Part shown: one piece after another, positions 8,323 to 17,599 of the stretch
Layout of the letters: the number at the start of each line of letters is the position of its first letter
Position numbering within the stretch: the first letter of the stretch is position 1
NCBI RefSeq assembly: GCF_030012215.1
Contig: NZ_JASCXX010000015.1
Coordinates: forward strand, 62,001-126,000
DNA from: Anaerobaca lacustris
Lineage (GTDB): Bacteria; Planctomycetota; Phycisphaerae; Sedimentisphaerales; Anaerobacaceae
DNA length: 64,000 nt
Reading direction: 5' to 3'
Made by a program: the position numbers and the translations under genes
Notes under the pieces: generated by a model
Database searches by the model: none
Seen by the model: only the letters and a program-made list of their open reading frames with translations
Told to the model about the DNA's origin: nothing

Positions 8323-9528
8323 ATGTCAGACAATGTGGTACAGGCTGTACAGGCCCTGAAACGCGGCACCGTGGAGGTTTACACGGAGACCGACCTGGCC
8401 CAGCGGCTGGTGGACGCCGCCAAGACGGGCCGGCCGATGCGGATCAAGCTGGGTCTGGACCCGACCAGCCCGGATATCCATCTGGGCCACACGGTGGTGC
8501 TCCGCAAGATGCGCCAGTTTCAGGACTTGGGGCACAAGGCCGTCCTGATCATCGGCGACTACACCGCCCGCGTGGGCGACCCGACGGGCCAGAACGCGAC
8601 GCGGCCCATGCTCTCGCCCGAGCAGATCGAGCGAAACGCCCGCACCTATTTCAATCAGGCCGGACATATCCTCAACACCTCGCCCGACAAGCTCGAGGTC
8701 CGCTATAACAGCGAGTGGCTCGCCAAGATCAACCTGGCCGACCTGATCAAGCTGGCCAGCAGCATGACGGTGGCCCGCATGCTCGAACGCGACACGTTCG
8801 AACTGCGCTACAAGGCCGGCGACCCCATCGGCATTCACGAGTTTCTTTATCCGCTCATGCAAGGCTATGACTCCGTGATGATTCGCAGCGACGTCGAGCT
8901 GGGCGGCACCGATCAGACCTTCAACAACCTCGTCGGCCGCGACCTCCAGCGGATGCACGACCAGCCGCCGCAGATCGTCATCACCATGCCCATCCTCGTC
9001 GGCCTCGACGGCAAGGAGAAGATGAGCAAGTCCAAGGGCAACTACGTCGGCGTCACCGATGCGCCGAACGACATGTTCGGCAAGATCATGAGCATCAGCG
9101 ACGAGATGATGGCCAACTACTACACGCTGTTGACCGATCTGCCTGCCGAGCAGATTGCGACGCTGACCGACCCGAGCCGGAGCCATCCCAAGGAGGCCAA
9201 GGTTACGCTGGGCAAGACGGTTGTGACGCAGTTCTACGGGCCTGAGCTGGCCGAGATGGCGGCCGCCGAGTTCGACAAGGTCTTCGCGCAGGGCCAGTTG
9301 CCCGATGAAATCGCGGAGTTCTCGCTGCCGGGCGAACCGATCTCGATCAAGCAACTTCTGACGGCCTGCAAGCTGGTCGATTCCGGCGGCGAGGCCAAAC
9401 GCATGGTCACGCAAGGCGGCGTCAGTATCGACGGGCAGAAGGTCACGGACCCGAACGCCACCACTACGCCGACCGACGGCATGGTCGTCCAGGTCGGTAG
9501 GCGCCGCTTCGCCAGGATCCGCGTCTGA
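8323..9528 (+). CDS. tyrS: tyrosyl-tRNA synthetase
   Basis: Charges tRNA-Tyr. 401 residues, typical for the bacterial TyrS group with 'HLGH' (53-56, the HIGH motif) and 'KMSKS' (233-237). 'GGTDQTFNNLVGRDLQ' is the Tyr/ATP site, and the last 70 residues form the S4 RNA-binding domain ('KLVDSGGEAKRMV'). ATG 8323 has GGGAGG at 8310-8315; the longer open frame from 8023 overlaps the divergent acetyltransferase and is discarded. Confidence 0.97.
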   Translation: MSDNVVQAVQALKRGTVEVYTETDLAQRLVDAAKTGRPMRIKLGLDPTSPDIHLGHTVVLRKMRQFQDLGHKAVLIIGDYTARVGDPTGQNATRPMLSPEQIERNARTYFNQAGHILNTSPDKLEVRYNSEWLAKINLADLIKLASSMTVARMLERDTFELRYKAGDPIGIHEFLYPLMQGYDSVMIRSDVELGGTDQTFNNLVGRDLQRMHDQPPQIVITMPILVGLDGKEKMSKSKGNYVGVTDAPNDMFGKIMSISDEMMANYYTLLTDLPAEQIATLTDPSRSHPKEAKVTLGKTVVTQFYGPELAEMAAAEFDKVFAQGQLPDEIAEFSLPGEPISIKQLLTACKLVDSGGEAKRMVTQGGVSIDGQKVTDPNATTTPTDGMVVQVGRRRFARIRV

Positions 9529-9580
9529 CGATCTCGCCCATCGCAGAAGGCCGAACGAACAACTCACGTGAAAGGACACC

Positions 9581-9757
9581 ATGAAGCGCCTCAGCCCGGA
9601 ACGACGGAACCAGCTTATCAACGAACACCTCCGCCATCTCAGCGCCGACTGGACCTGTCGCTACGGGCAATGGAACCGCGAGAAACTGCTGGCGGAGATG
9701 GAATCGGCGCTGCGGGCCAGAAGGCACCGTCAGAAGGCCGGCGCGACCGAAGCATGA
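9581..9757 (+). CDS. small basic protein of unknown function (58 residues)
   Basis: A short gene between tyrS and the phosphatase-like lipoprotein gene. ATG 9581 follows AAAGGA at 9571-9576 with a normal spacer. The product starts MKRLSPERRNQLI, is rich in Arg, Glu and Leu, and contains 'DWTCRYGQWNREKLLAEM'. Third codon positions are mostly G or C, as in neighbouring genes. I do not recognise the family. It could be an RNA- or nucleic-acid-associated helical protein, judging only by charge. Confidence 0.6.
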   Translation: MKRLSPERRNQLINEHLRHLSADWTCRYGQWNREKLLAEMESALRARRHRQKAGATEA

Positions 9758-9825
9758 TGCACTGGGTCGGCATCTGCGACGTGGTGCTGCATCCCGATGT
9801 CACAGAGCGAATCATAGGGGGTCAC

Positions 9826-10623
9826 ATGAGACAGACTCGAAGGGCGTTCCTCACATTCGTTGTGGCTTTCGCATCGCTGACCGTCGTGATAGGCTGCCAA
9901 TCCCCGGCGGCCAGACCGCACGACCCGCAGACCCTTCGCGTGGTGACGTACAACATCCATCACGGAGAAGGGATGGACGGGCGGTTCGACTACGAGCGTC
10001 TGGCGAAGGTGATCAACGATCTGTCGCCGGACCTGGTCGCGCTGCAGGAGGTCGATGACCGCACCGAGCGCGCTTCGGGTGTGGATCAGGCGGCGCTGCT
10101 CGGCAAGCTGTGCGGGATGCACCATGTGTTCGGCCAGGCCATGCCGTACCAGGGCGGGCGGTACGGCCATGCGGTTCTATCGCGATTTCCCATTCTCAAG
10201 ACGGCGGTGCATCCGCTGCCATACCGCCCCGGCCGCGAACCGCGCGCGGCGCTGGAGGTGTGGATCGAGCCCGAGGGGATCGGTCCGCTTCGTTTTGTCG
10301 GCACGCACTTGTGCCACCTGGACAACGAAGTTCGCGTGCAACAGACGACGCGACTGACCCAGCTTTTCGGCGCCGAGGGCGGCCCTGGCATTGTCCTGGT
10401 GGGCGATTTCAACGCGCGGCCGGGCAGCGACCCGATGCGTCTCTTGTTCGACGGCGGCTGGACCGACGTTGTCGCACCCCGGTCGAAGATCGACTATATT
10501 CTCGTCCGGTCGTCCGACCCGTGGCAGGTGGAAGACGTGATCATCGTCGACGAGCCTGTCGCCTCCGACCACGATCCTATTCTCGCCGTTCTGCGGTGGC
10601 AGGGCGCCGACCGCAACCGGTAA
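9826..10623 (+). CDS. endonuclease/exonuclease/phosphatase-family lipoprotein
   Basis: A 265-residue DNase I-like metal-dependent hydrolase. The motifs occur in order: 'VVTYNIHHGEG', 'LVALQEVDDR', 'GTHLCHLDNE', 'GDFNARPGSDP' and 'SDHDPI'. The N-terminus has a signal peptide ending in a lipobox (VIGC, Cys24), so it should be exported and lipidated. ATG 9826 has AGGGGG at 9816-9821. The natural substrate may be a phosphodiester in a lipid or sugar rather than DNA; the sequence does not decide. Confidence 0.88.
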   Translation: MRQTRRAFLTFVVAFASLTVVIGCQSPAARPHDPQTLRVVTYNIHHGEGMDGRFDYERLAKVINDLSPDLVALQEVDDRTERASGVDQAALLGKLCGMHHVFGQAMPYQGGRYGHAVLSRFPILKTAVHPLPYRPGREPRAALEVWIEPEGIGPLRFVGTHLCHLDNEVRVQQTTRLTQLFGAEGGPGIVLVGDFNARPGSDPMRLLFDGGWTDVVAPRSKIDYILVRSSDPWQVEDVIIVDEPVASDHDPILAVLRWQGADRNR

Positions 10624-10697
10624 CGAATTGCCGGATGCCGTGTCGGCTGCACTCATGGCCCGAACCGGACCGATGCGACCTCTCGGAAGGATGCGTC

Positions 10698-11525
10698 ATG
10701 GAAAAACTCGTGTTCGCTGACGCATGGCAGGACTTCTTCAGCCGGCACCGCATGGAGACCTTCAGCCACTTCTTCGACGAAGCACAGGGAACCTGCGTCA
10801 ACACGAACAAGAAGCGAAACGTCCTCAAGCTTACGATCGAGGACACACCGGTCAGAACGTTCTTTCTCAAGCGATTCTACCTCGGGCAGGTGAAGGACAC
10901 GATCGGCGCCGTGTGGAGATTCGGCCGGCCCATGTCGCAAGCGGCGATCGAGTGGACCAACGCGTGTCATCTCCAGAGACACGGGATTCGAACCGGCAAT
11001 CCCGTATGCTTCGGAGAGCAGATGGTCATGGGCTTTGAGCGACGATCCTTCCTGCTCACCGAGCAGATCGAGGGCATCTGTCTGATGGATTTCCTCGTCG
11101 AGCGGTGGCGGAAGCTTCCTCGTGCAACGCAGGAGCAGATCGTGGTGGAGATGGCGAAACTGGCGCGCCGACTGCACGATGTGAACGTGTCCTTGCCCGA
11201 TCTGTACATCTGGCACATCTTCATCCGTCACGACCCGGCTACTGGCGGGTACGCACTGAGTGTGATCGACCTTCACCGCATGATCCCGAAGGCGCGGACC
11301 GCCTCAGAGCGGTTCAAGAGCCTTGCCCGCCTGCACTGGAGCATGTCCTCTCGCTACTTCGACGACGATCTGAAGGACCTCCTGATCTCGGCGTATGCAG
11401 AGGCCGGCCCGACCGATGGGAATTGCCTGCTGCGGAGCATCCGGCGAAACGCGCTAACCCTGGCGAGGCGGGGCCGCGACGTCGGGCGCTATTACCCAAA
11501 GACGAACCTGCCGTCCTCTCGATGA
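10698..11525 (+). CDS. Kdo/WaaP-type lipopolysaccharide kinase family protein
   Basis: 275 residues. 'FFLKRFY' supplies the ATP-contacting lysine, 'LPDLYIWHIFI' the catalytic Asp region and 'LSVIDLHRM' the metal-binding DxxR-like motif of the Kdo/WaaP clan, which phosphorylates LPS core sugars in the cytoplasm. ATG 10698 has GGAAGG at 10685-10690. The larger open frame starting at 10110 is a shadow of the preceding gene. Its presence suggests an LPS-bearing outer membrane. The exact sugar acceptor is unknown. Confidence 0.8.
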   Translation: MEKLVFADAWQDFFSRHRMETFSHFFDEAQGTCVNTNKKRNVLKLTIEDTPVRTFFLKRFYLGQVKDTIGAVWRFGRPMSQAAIEWTNACHLQRHGIRTGNPVCFGEQMVMGFERRSFLLTEQIEGICLMDFLVERWRKLPRATQEQIVVEMAKLARRLHDVNVSLPDLYIWHIFIRHDPATGGYALSVIDLHRMIPKARTASERFKSLARLHWSMSSRYFDDDLKDLLISAYAEAGPTDGNCLLRSIRRNALTLARRGRDVGRYYPKTNLPSSR

Positions 11526-11576
11526 TCCTATCAGGGGCGGTGTCTTTGCAGCGGGTGTGCCCACGCCTCCTGGCGA

Positions 11577-13091
11577 CTACCTCCTGGGCGTGATCTTGAA
11601 TGCGGCTGCGTAATCACACGGTCTTTCCTTCGGCATGGTGATGACCAGGCCATCGGGCGTTCTTGACCACTGGATCCTGGCCTTGCTGCCGAGCAACGAC
11701 ACGGAGGCGATCTCGCCGGCGAAGAGGTCCGAGCCGGACTTCAACGACCGGATCGTCAGGGAATCCTCGGCCCAGCCCAGGCTGATGGCATACAGCGTAC
11801 GTCCCTTCGTGGTGAAGCGGATATCCTCCGGCCGGTAGCCTTCTTTCGGGTCGGTGACCCCGCCGAAGTGTCCCGCCTGGCCCTGCGTGGAACCCTCGCC
11901 GTAGATCGTCCAGGGCCGCGTGCCGTAGATCGCTTCGCCGTTGACCTTCAGCCACCGGCCCATCTCCAGCAGCACGTCACGCTGGTTCTGCGGAATGGTG
12001 CCGTCGGCCATCGGCGAGATGTTCAGCAGCAGGGCGCCGTTCTTGCTGACGGTGTCGATCAGGCTGTGCAGCACGACCGAGGTCGGCTTGATTCGCAGGT
12101 CCTTGGTATAACACCAACTGCCCATGCTGATCGTGTCGTCGGTCAGCCAGAAGTTCTCGGTCAGGCGGTCGGCACGCCCCTTTTCGATATCCTGTACGCT
12201 GACGCTCAGCGGCAGATCGTCCTGCTTGCGCGTGACGACGACCTCCCTGTTCCATTCCTGCGCCCGATTGTAGTAGTAGGCCAGGTACTCCTGTCGGAGG
12301 TCCTCCGGAATCTCGTCGAGCCAGGAATCGAACCACATCAGGTCGGGGCGATACTTGTCGATGACCTCGGCAAGCTTGCCCAGCCACATGGCCAGGAACT
12401 CCTCGCGAGGCATATAGCCGTACAGGATCGCCCGCTCACGGTCTTCAAGCAGGGCGGGGAAGCGCTCTTTGACGAACTGGTAATGTCCGGTCCAGACGAG
12501 TTGCCCGTCGCGACCGGGCTTCTGCCAGAGGTTATTCCGGGCGTGATGGAACGTCGTGACGAACTTCATGCCGCGTTTGCGGATGGCCTTCTCCAACTCG
12601 CCGGTGATGTCGCGTCTGGGGCCCTTGTTCACGACGTTCCAGGGCGTCTTGTCGCTGTCCCACATCGCCCATCCATCGTGGTGCTCGGCGACGGGGCCGG
12701 CGAATCGCGCTCCAGCCCGCTCAAACAACTCTGCCCACGCCTCGGCGTCGAACCTTTCGGCCTGGAACATCGGGACGAAATCGGGATAGCCGAACGCATT
12801 CGGATCGCCCCAGGTCTCGACATGATGACGGTACTCGCGACTTTTCACGTTGTACATGTTGCGCGGGTACCACTCGTTTCCGAAGGCCGGCACCGAATAG
12901 ACACCCCAGTGAAAGTAGATGCCGAACTTGGCGTCGCGGAACCAGTCGGGCGCCTCGTTGACCTTGGCCAGCGACTCCCACGTCGGTTCGTATGGTTTGG
13001 CGGCCGGCGCGCGATGCGAGGTTGCACAACCGACAGCCAGCATCAGTGCCAGCAGCAGAGGGGCGGCGAAACGGAAGTGCGTGTGGTCCAT
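11577..13091 (-). CDS. alpha-L-fucosidase, GH29, lipoprotein
   Basis: 504 residues from ATG 13091, which is preceded by GGGAGA. A signal peptide ends in a lipobox (AVGC, Cys22). The GH29 catalytic domain has 'KFGIYFHWGVYSVPAF', 'HHDGWAMWDS' and the nucleophile Asp in 'LMWFDSWLD'. The C-terminal region after about residue 400 resembles the beta-sandwich seen in GH29. It should release fucose from glycans outside the cytoplasm, consistent with a polysaccharide-degrading life style. Confidence 0.93.
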   Translation of the reverse strand: MDHTHFRFAAPLLLALMLAVGCATSHRAPAAKPYEPTWESLAKVNEAPDWFRDAKFGIYFHWGVYSVPAFGNEWYPRNMYNVKSREYRHHVETWGDPNAFGYPDFVPMFQAERFDAEAWAELFERAGARFAGPVAEHHDGWAMWDSDKTPWNVVNKGPRRDITGELEKAIRKRGMKFVTTFHHARNNLWQKPGRDGQLVWTGHYQFVKERFPALLEDRERAILYGYMPREEFLAMWLGKLAEVIDKYRPDLMWFDSWLDEIPEDLRQEYLAYYYNRAQEWNREVVVTRKQDDLPLSVSVQDIEKGRADRLTENFWLTDDTISMGSWCYTKDLRIKPTSVVLHSLIDTVSKNGALLLNISPMADGTIPQNQRDVLLEMGRWLKVNGEAIYGTRPWTIYGEGSTQGQAGHFGGVTDPKEGYRPEDIRFTTKGRTLYAISLGWAEDSLTIRSLKSGSDLFAGEIASVSLLGSKARIQWSRTPDGLVITMPKERPCDYAAAFKITPRR

Positions 13092-13240
13092 GATGCGTCT
13101 CCCTACGGACATTACATGAGCAAGGTTACGGTTGCCTCGTAGCATGCCGCGAGGCATCGACAGGCCAGTATAGCGATCTGATTGTACGGGCGCATGACAA
13201 TTGTTGTCCAAAAGATGACGGTTCTTGACTTCCTGCGGCG

Positions 13241-13867
13241 CTATGCGGCGCGCAGGATCTCAACGGCTCGATAGATGAAGTGGACGCCGAACAGGGTCAG
13301 GGCGATGCCGCAAACCTGGAGGACGATTCGCTGGCTGCGCGGTCCGAGAATGTGCGTCCCATGGAAGCTTCCGAACGATAGGATCGTCAGCCAGACCAGA
13401 TCGCAGAGCCAGTGAACCAGCGCGAAGAGCACGAAGGCCAGCCAGCCCAGATGACGGGCCTCCAGGGCGAGGTTGAGCCCGACGGTGGCCCACCACAGCA
13501 GGAAGTACGGATTGCCGATCGACAGAATCAGCCCTGTCATCAGCGGTCCGGCGTCGGCGGTCCGGCCCGATGGCGAGTCGTCACCGCCCTTGTTGCGCAG
13601 CATGCCGACGCCCATCCAAACGAGAAAGGCTCCGCCGAACAGACCGACGATGATCCGGAACCAGCCGGCCTGAAACAACACGCCCAAGCCGAACATGATG
13701 AAGTAGATCAGGGGGATCTCGACGATGCCGTGACCGACCGCCATCAGTACGCCCGCCCACCGACGCCGTGCGCCCTGGGCAATGGCCGCCGTCGTCACCG
13801 CCCCCGGCGCCATGACCCCGGATAGAGAGATGCCTATGGCCTTGAGAAGAAAACCCGTCAGCCCCAC
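13241..13867 (-). CDS. LysE/RhtB-family exporter
   Basis: 208 residues with six predicted membrane helices and the family's N-terminal signature 'SLSGVMAPGAVTTAAI', followed by a 'GHGIVEIPLIYF' helix. Family members export amino acids or other small solutes. It lies 15 bp from the yjbQ-like gene on the same strand and may be co-transcribed. The substrate is not predictable. Confidence 0.8.
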   Translation of the reverse strand: MGLTGFLLKAIGISLSGVMAPGAVTTAAIAQGARRRWAGVLMAVGHGIVEIPLIYFIMFGLGVLFQAGWFRIIVGLFGGAFLVWMGVGMLRNKGGDDSPSGRTADAGPLMTGLILSIGNPYFLLWWATVGLNLALEARHLGWLAFVLFALVHWLCDLVWLTILSFGSFHGTHILGPRSQRIVLQVCGIALTLFGVHFIYRAVEILRAA

Positions 13868-13882
13868 GGAGCCTCCGAATGT

Positions 13883-14299
13883 CTATTCGCCGATAATCTT
13901 GACGAGGACGCGTTTACGGCGTTTGCCGTCGAATTCACCATAGAAGATCTGCTCCCACGGGCCGAAATCCAGCTTGCCGCCGGTGACCGCGACGACGACC
14001 TCCCGACCCATCACGCTGCGCTTAAGGTGGGCGTCGGCGTTGTCCTCGTAGCCGTTGTGTCTGTACTGGGCGTACGGCTTCTCCGGCGCCAGCTTCTCGA
14101 GCCAGACCTCGAAATCCTGATGCAGGCCTGATTCGTCGTCGTTGATGAACACGCTGGCGGTGATGTGCATGGCGTTGCACAGCAGAAGGCCCTCGCGGAT
14201 GCCGCTTTCGGCCAGGCAGCGCTCGATCTCCGGCGTGATGTTGATGAACTCCCTGCGACGTGTGGTGTCGAACCACAGTTCTTTCCTGTAACTGATCAT
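13883..14299 (-). CDS. YjbQ (UPF0047) family protein
   Basis: 138 residues from ATG 14299, the normal length of this family. The conserved motifs are '[19 protein letters not shown]', '[18 protein letters not shown]' and '[13 protein letters not shown]'. Some members have a weak thiamin-phosphate synthase activity, but the physiological role is unsettled. An open frame extending to 14650 runs through the divergent pncA gene and is ignored. Confidence 0.92.
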   Translation of the reverse strand: MISYRKELWFDTTRRREFINITPEIERCLAESGIREGLLLCNAMHITASVFINDDESGLHQDFEVWLEKLAPEKPYAQYRHNGYEDNADAHLKRSVMGREVVVAVTGGKLDFGPWEQIFYGEFDGKRRKRVLVKIIGE

Positions 14300-14471
14300 G
14301 ACCAGCCTTTCGTCATGGCACAAATGGGCTGAACGGCGTCGAAACCCCACCGTACATATGGGAGCAGAGATTGTAGCGTTTTTACGCGTGTGAAGAAAGA
14401 GTATCCTGCCGATGCCTTTGGAGGGGCACGGAGGCCCCTCAGGCACGGCGGTAGCGACAGGGGGACCGATC

Positions 14472-15116
14472 ATGAAAAAGAACCCACTATTTTGGGATGT
14501 CGATACCCAATTCGACTTCATGCAGCCGGAAGGGCGCTTGTACGTGCCGGGGGCCGAGACCATCATCGACGCGGTCAGCCAGGTGAGGCGATTCGCCCTG
14601 GACAACGGTTTTTCGATTCTCGCGGACGTCGACTGGCACACGCCGGACAACCCTGAAATCTCGGACCATCCTGACTACAAGACGACGTTTCCACCCCACT
14701 GCATGGCCGGCGAACCAGGCAGCGAGCGGATCGGATACGTTGGGACACGGCCGATTGACTTCGTCCCGGTCGAAGAAATGGACGTGGCGGACCTGCGCAG
14801 GCTGGCCGAGAAGGAGCCGTTTCATATCGTGATTCGCAAGCAGAGTCTCAGTGTCTTCGACAACCCGAATACGGACAGACTCATCGACGCAATTGAGCCC
14901 AAGCAGGTCGTCGTGTTTGGTGTGGCGCTCGACTTCTGCGTGTCCTATGTCGTGAAGGGTTTGGCGAAGCGGTCCGGAACGGAGTTGACGTTGCTCCGGG
15001 ATGCGGTTAAAGGGTTGCAGTCGAGGCCCGACGACGATATCTACGACGAATTTCGCCGGATGGGAGTGGCGATTGTGACGTTTGACGAGTTCAAGAGGCG
15101 ACTGACATGTGGCTGA
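14472..15116 (+). CDS. pncA: isochorismatase-family hydrolase, probable nicotinamidase
   Basis: 214 residues. '[12 protein letters not shown]' contains the catalytic Asp, '[11 protein letters not shown]' the metal-binding site and '[15 protein letters not shown]' the nucleophile Cys. Converts nicotinamide to nicotinate. The next gene, which overlaps it by 10 bp, is nicotinate phosphoribosyltransferase, which strengthens the nicotinamidase call and makes this a two-gene NAD-salvage operon. ATG 14472 is preceded by a G-rich Shine-Dalgarno stretch near 14460. Confidence 0.85.
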   Translation: MKKNPLFWDVDTQFDFMQPEGRLYVPGAETIIDAVSQVRRFALDNGFSILADVDWHTPDNPEISDHPDYKTTFPPHCMAGEPGSERIGYVGTRPIDFVPVEEMDVADLRRLAEKEPFHIVIRKQSLSVFDNPNTDRLIDAIEPKQVVVFGVALDFCVSYVVKGLAKRSGTELTLLRDAVKGLQSRPDDDIYDEFRRMGVAIVTFDEFKRRLTCG

Positions 15117-16387
15117 TCGAGGGAACGCCGGCCTTGTTCACGGACCTGTACGAGCTGACGATGGCTCAGGTCTACTACAGGAAGGGGATGGCAGGCTCGG
15201 CGTACTTCGAGGTCACGGTGCGGCATCTTCCTCAGAACTGGGGGTTCTTCGTCATGGCCGGTCTGCCGGAGTTGTGGTCCTATCTGGATCGGTTTCGGTT
15301 CTCCGACGACGACATCGCCTACCTGCGTTCGACAGAGCTGTTCGAGCCGGACTTCCTGGTTAATCTTCGCGATTTCCGGCCCGATGTAACGGTACGGGCG
15401 CTGCCCGAAGGAACCGTGTTCTTCCCTGGCGAGCCGATCTTGGAGGTGGGTGGCCCGATTCTGGCCACACAACTGCTCGAAAGCTATGTTCTGAACATCC
15501 TGGGCTTCTCGATCATCGAGGCCAGTCTGGCGACGAGGATGGTGCTCGCGGCCGGCGGTGTGCCGCTGCTGGAATTCGGCATGCGGCGGGCGCAGGGGCC
15601 GGTGGCCTCGATTCGCGCCGCCCGTGCCGCGCAGATGGCCGGCTGGAAGGCGACGAGCAATGTCTTTGCCGCTCGATGCCTCGGCATGCCGCCATCGGGC
15701 ACCATGGCTCACTCGTTCATTCAGGCCCACACCTCACAGGAGCAAGCCTTCCGCGAGTTCGCCGCGATCTACCGCGACAAGGCCATCCTGCTCGTCGATA
15801 CGTACGATACGATCGAAGGCGTGAAGACTGCCGCCCGCGTGGCCTGTGAATTCCTCGAACGAGGCGTCCGCTTGCGCGGCATTCGCCTCGATAGCGGCCA
15901 TCTCGTGGCCGACAGCCGATTCGCGCGTGATCACTTCCGACAACAGGGACTGGACTTCCTGAGGATCTTCGCCAGCGGCGATCTCGACGAGTTCAAGATC
16001 CACGACCTGCTTGCCGCAGGGGGGCAGTTCGACGGTTTCGGCGTCGGCACCCACTTTGCCGTGTCTCGACACGCTCCCTCCATCAGCATCGTCTACAAGC
16101 TCGCTCAATACGACGATCGCCCCTCGCACAAGACCTCGCCGGACAAGGCGACGCTGCCGGGTCGCAAAACGCTTCTTCGCACCGGTAGCAGTCAATTCGC
16201 GAAAGATACGGTCTGCCCGCTCGACCCAAGTGCGCACGACCTGCTGCGTCCGCTTCAGTCTGTCGAGCCCATTGAGACCGTCCAGGAGCGAGTGCGACGT
16301 CAGATCGTCGCCTTGCCGGAGTCGGTCAAAGCGATCCGCAAGCCCGCGAGTTATCCGGTGGAATTCGTCGGCTTCCCAGGTGCCTGA
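15107..16387 (+). CDS. pncB: nicotinate phosphoribosyltransferase
   Basis: 426 residues. Makes nicotinate mononucleotide from nicotinate and PRPP. The N-terminal 'LFTDLYELTMAQVYY', the phosphoribosyl site 'EFGMRRAQG', and 'LLVDTYDT', 'IRLDSG' and 'IFASGDLDE' are the family motifs. The start lies 10 bp inside pncA. The gene ends at a hairpin shared with the convergent GT4 gene. Confidence 0.93.
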   Translation: MWLIEGTPALFTDLYELTMAQVYYRKGMAGSAYFEVTVRHLPQNWGFFVMAGLPELWSYLDRFRFSDDDIAYLRSTELFEPDFLVNLRDFRPDVTVRALPEGTVFFPGEPILEVGGPILATQLLESYVLNILGFSIIEASLATRMVLAAGGVPLLEFGMRRAQGPVASIRAARAAQMAGWKATSNVFAARCLGMPPSGTMAHSFIQAHTSQEQAFREFAAIYRDKAILLVDTYDTIEGVKTAARVACEFLERGVRLRGIRLDSGHLVADSRFARDHFRQQGLDFLRIFASGDLDEFKIHDLLAAGGQFDGFGVGTHFAVSRHAPSISIVYKLAQYDDRPSHKTSPDKATLPGRKTLLRTGSSQFAKDTVCPLDPSAHDLLRPLQSVEPIETVQERVRRQIVALPESVKAIRKPASYPVEFVGFPGA

Positions 16388-16398
16388 CGCCCACGGGG

Positions 16399-16433
16399 GG
16401 AATAGGTCCTATACGACCAATAGGACCTATTCC
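16399..16433. terminator. perfect 14-bp inverted repeat, probable bidirectional terminator
   Basis: Arms 16399-16412 (GGAATAGGTCCTAT) and 16420-16433 are exact reverse complements with a 7-nt loop. The hairpin lies between the convergent pncB and GT4 genes and covers the GT4 stop codon. There is no clear U-tract, so it may be a transcript-end structure rather than a classic intrinsic terminator. Confidence 0.6.
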
Positions 16434-17599
16434 AAGAGCTGTTCGTAAACCCGTTCGATAGTGTCGACCATGGTTTCGGGCGCGAACCTGGTCTTGACCG
16501 ACTCGCGGCCGGTCCGGCCGAGGGTTTCGCGAAGCGATGCGTCGGCGATCAGTTCGGCGCAGGCGTCGATCAACTGCGGAACGTTCTTCGGCTCGGTGAG
16601 CCGGCCCGTGCGCTCGTTGACGACCTCGCGGGCGCCGTCGACGTCGAAGCTGATGGCCGGCCGGCCGCACAGCATCGCCTGGGGCAGCGTGCGGGCCAGG
16701 CCCTCGCGGAGCGAGCAATGAACGAGGATGTCGGAGGACTGGATCGCCAGCGGAATCTCGCCCGGGGGCATCAGGCCGGTGAAACGGAACCTCTCGTCCA
16801 GGCCCAGATCGCGGACCTGCTGCTTGTATTGCTCGGCGAGGTTGCCGTCGCCGACGAAGAGCCAGACCACGTTGTCGAACCGCTTCGCCAACTCCGGCGC
16901 CGATGCGATGATGTAATCATGGCCCTTGAGCATGAAGAGCCGTGCGATGGTTACGAGCACGACCGCATCGTCCGCGATGTTGTATTGGCGGCGAAACGCC
17001 CGCGTCCGCTCGGCGGGAATCGCTTCGAGAAACTGCCCTTCGTCGATGGCGGAATACGCGGTGACATAGGGCTTGTCCACCCCGATGCCGGCGGCTTTGC
17101 ACTGGTCGGTCATCGCATCGGCGACGCTGACGAAGTAGTCCGTGTGTTGTGCCGCCGCCTTCTCGATGGCAACGTAGATGCGATTGATCCATCGGCTCTG
17201 GTAAGGATGGAACGCCAGGCCGTGGATGCCGTGCACGACCGCCGGCCGCCCTGGGGTCCAGGCGCCCTTCAGGGCACTGCCTGCGTAGCGGCCGAGAATG
17301 CCCGCTTTGGCGGAATGTGTGTGGACGATGTCGGGCTGCAATTGCCGCAACAACCTCTTGAGCTTGCGATAACTGACGAAGTCCTTGACCGGCTCGATGG
17401 CCCGGCGCATCTCGTCGATGACGATCGTCTCGTATTTCTGCCCCTTTGTCTGGTTGAACAGCTCTCCCTCAGGTCCCAGCGCCGGCCCGGTGATCAGGGT
17501 GACATCATGGCCTCGCTCGGCGAGCAGCTTGCAGGTGATCAGTGTGTTCTCCTGCGCCCCACCCAGGATAAGCCGCGTGATGATGTGGACGATCTTCAC
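16427..17599 (-). CDS. glycosyltransferase family 4
   Basis: 390 residues. 'IITRLILGGAQENTL' is the acceptor loop, 'DIVHTHSAKAGILGR' the mid-domain motif and 'REGLARTLPQAMLCGRP' the donor site. The usual EX7E motif has Gln in place of the second Glu here. The start codon overlaps the stop of hydF (ATGA), so translation is coupled. Sugar and acceptor are unknown. Confidence 0.88.
   Translation of the reverse strand: MKIVHIITRLILGGAQENTLITCKLLAERGHDVTLITGPALGPEGELFNQTKGQKYETIVIDEMRRAIEPVKDFVSYRKLKRLLRQLQPDIVHTHSAKAGILGRYAGSALKGAWTPGRPAVVHGIHGLAFHPYQSRWINRIYVAIEKAAAQHTDYFVSVADAMTDQCKAAGIGVDKPYVTAYSAIDEGQFLEAIPAERTRAFRRQYNIADDAVVLVTIARLFMLKGHDYIIASAPELAKRFDNVVWLFVGDGNLAEQYKQQVRDLGLDERFRFTGLMPPGEIPLAIQSSDILVHCSLREGLARTLPQAMLCGRPAISFDVDGAREVVNERTGRLTEPKNVPQLIDACAELIADASLRETLGRTGRESVKTRFAPETMVDTIERVYEQLLE

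Noticed and set aside
8326-9621. 431-codon minus-strand frame opposite tyrS
   Set aside because: tyrS is unmistakable; this frame has no start signal or family features.
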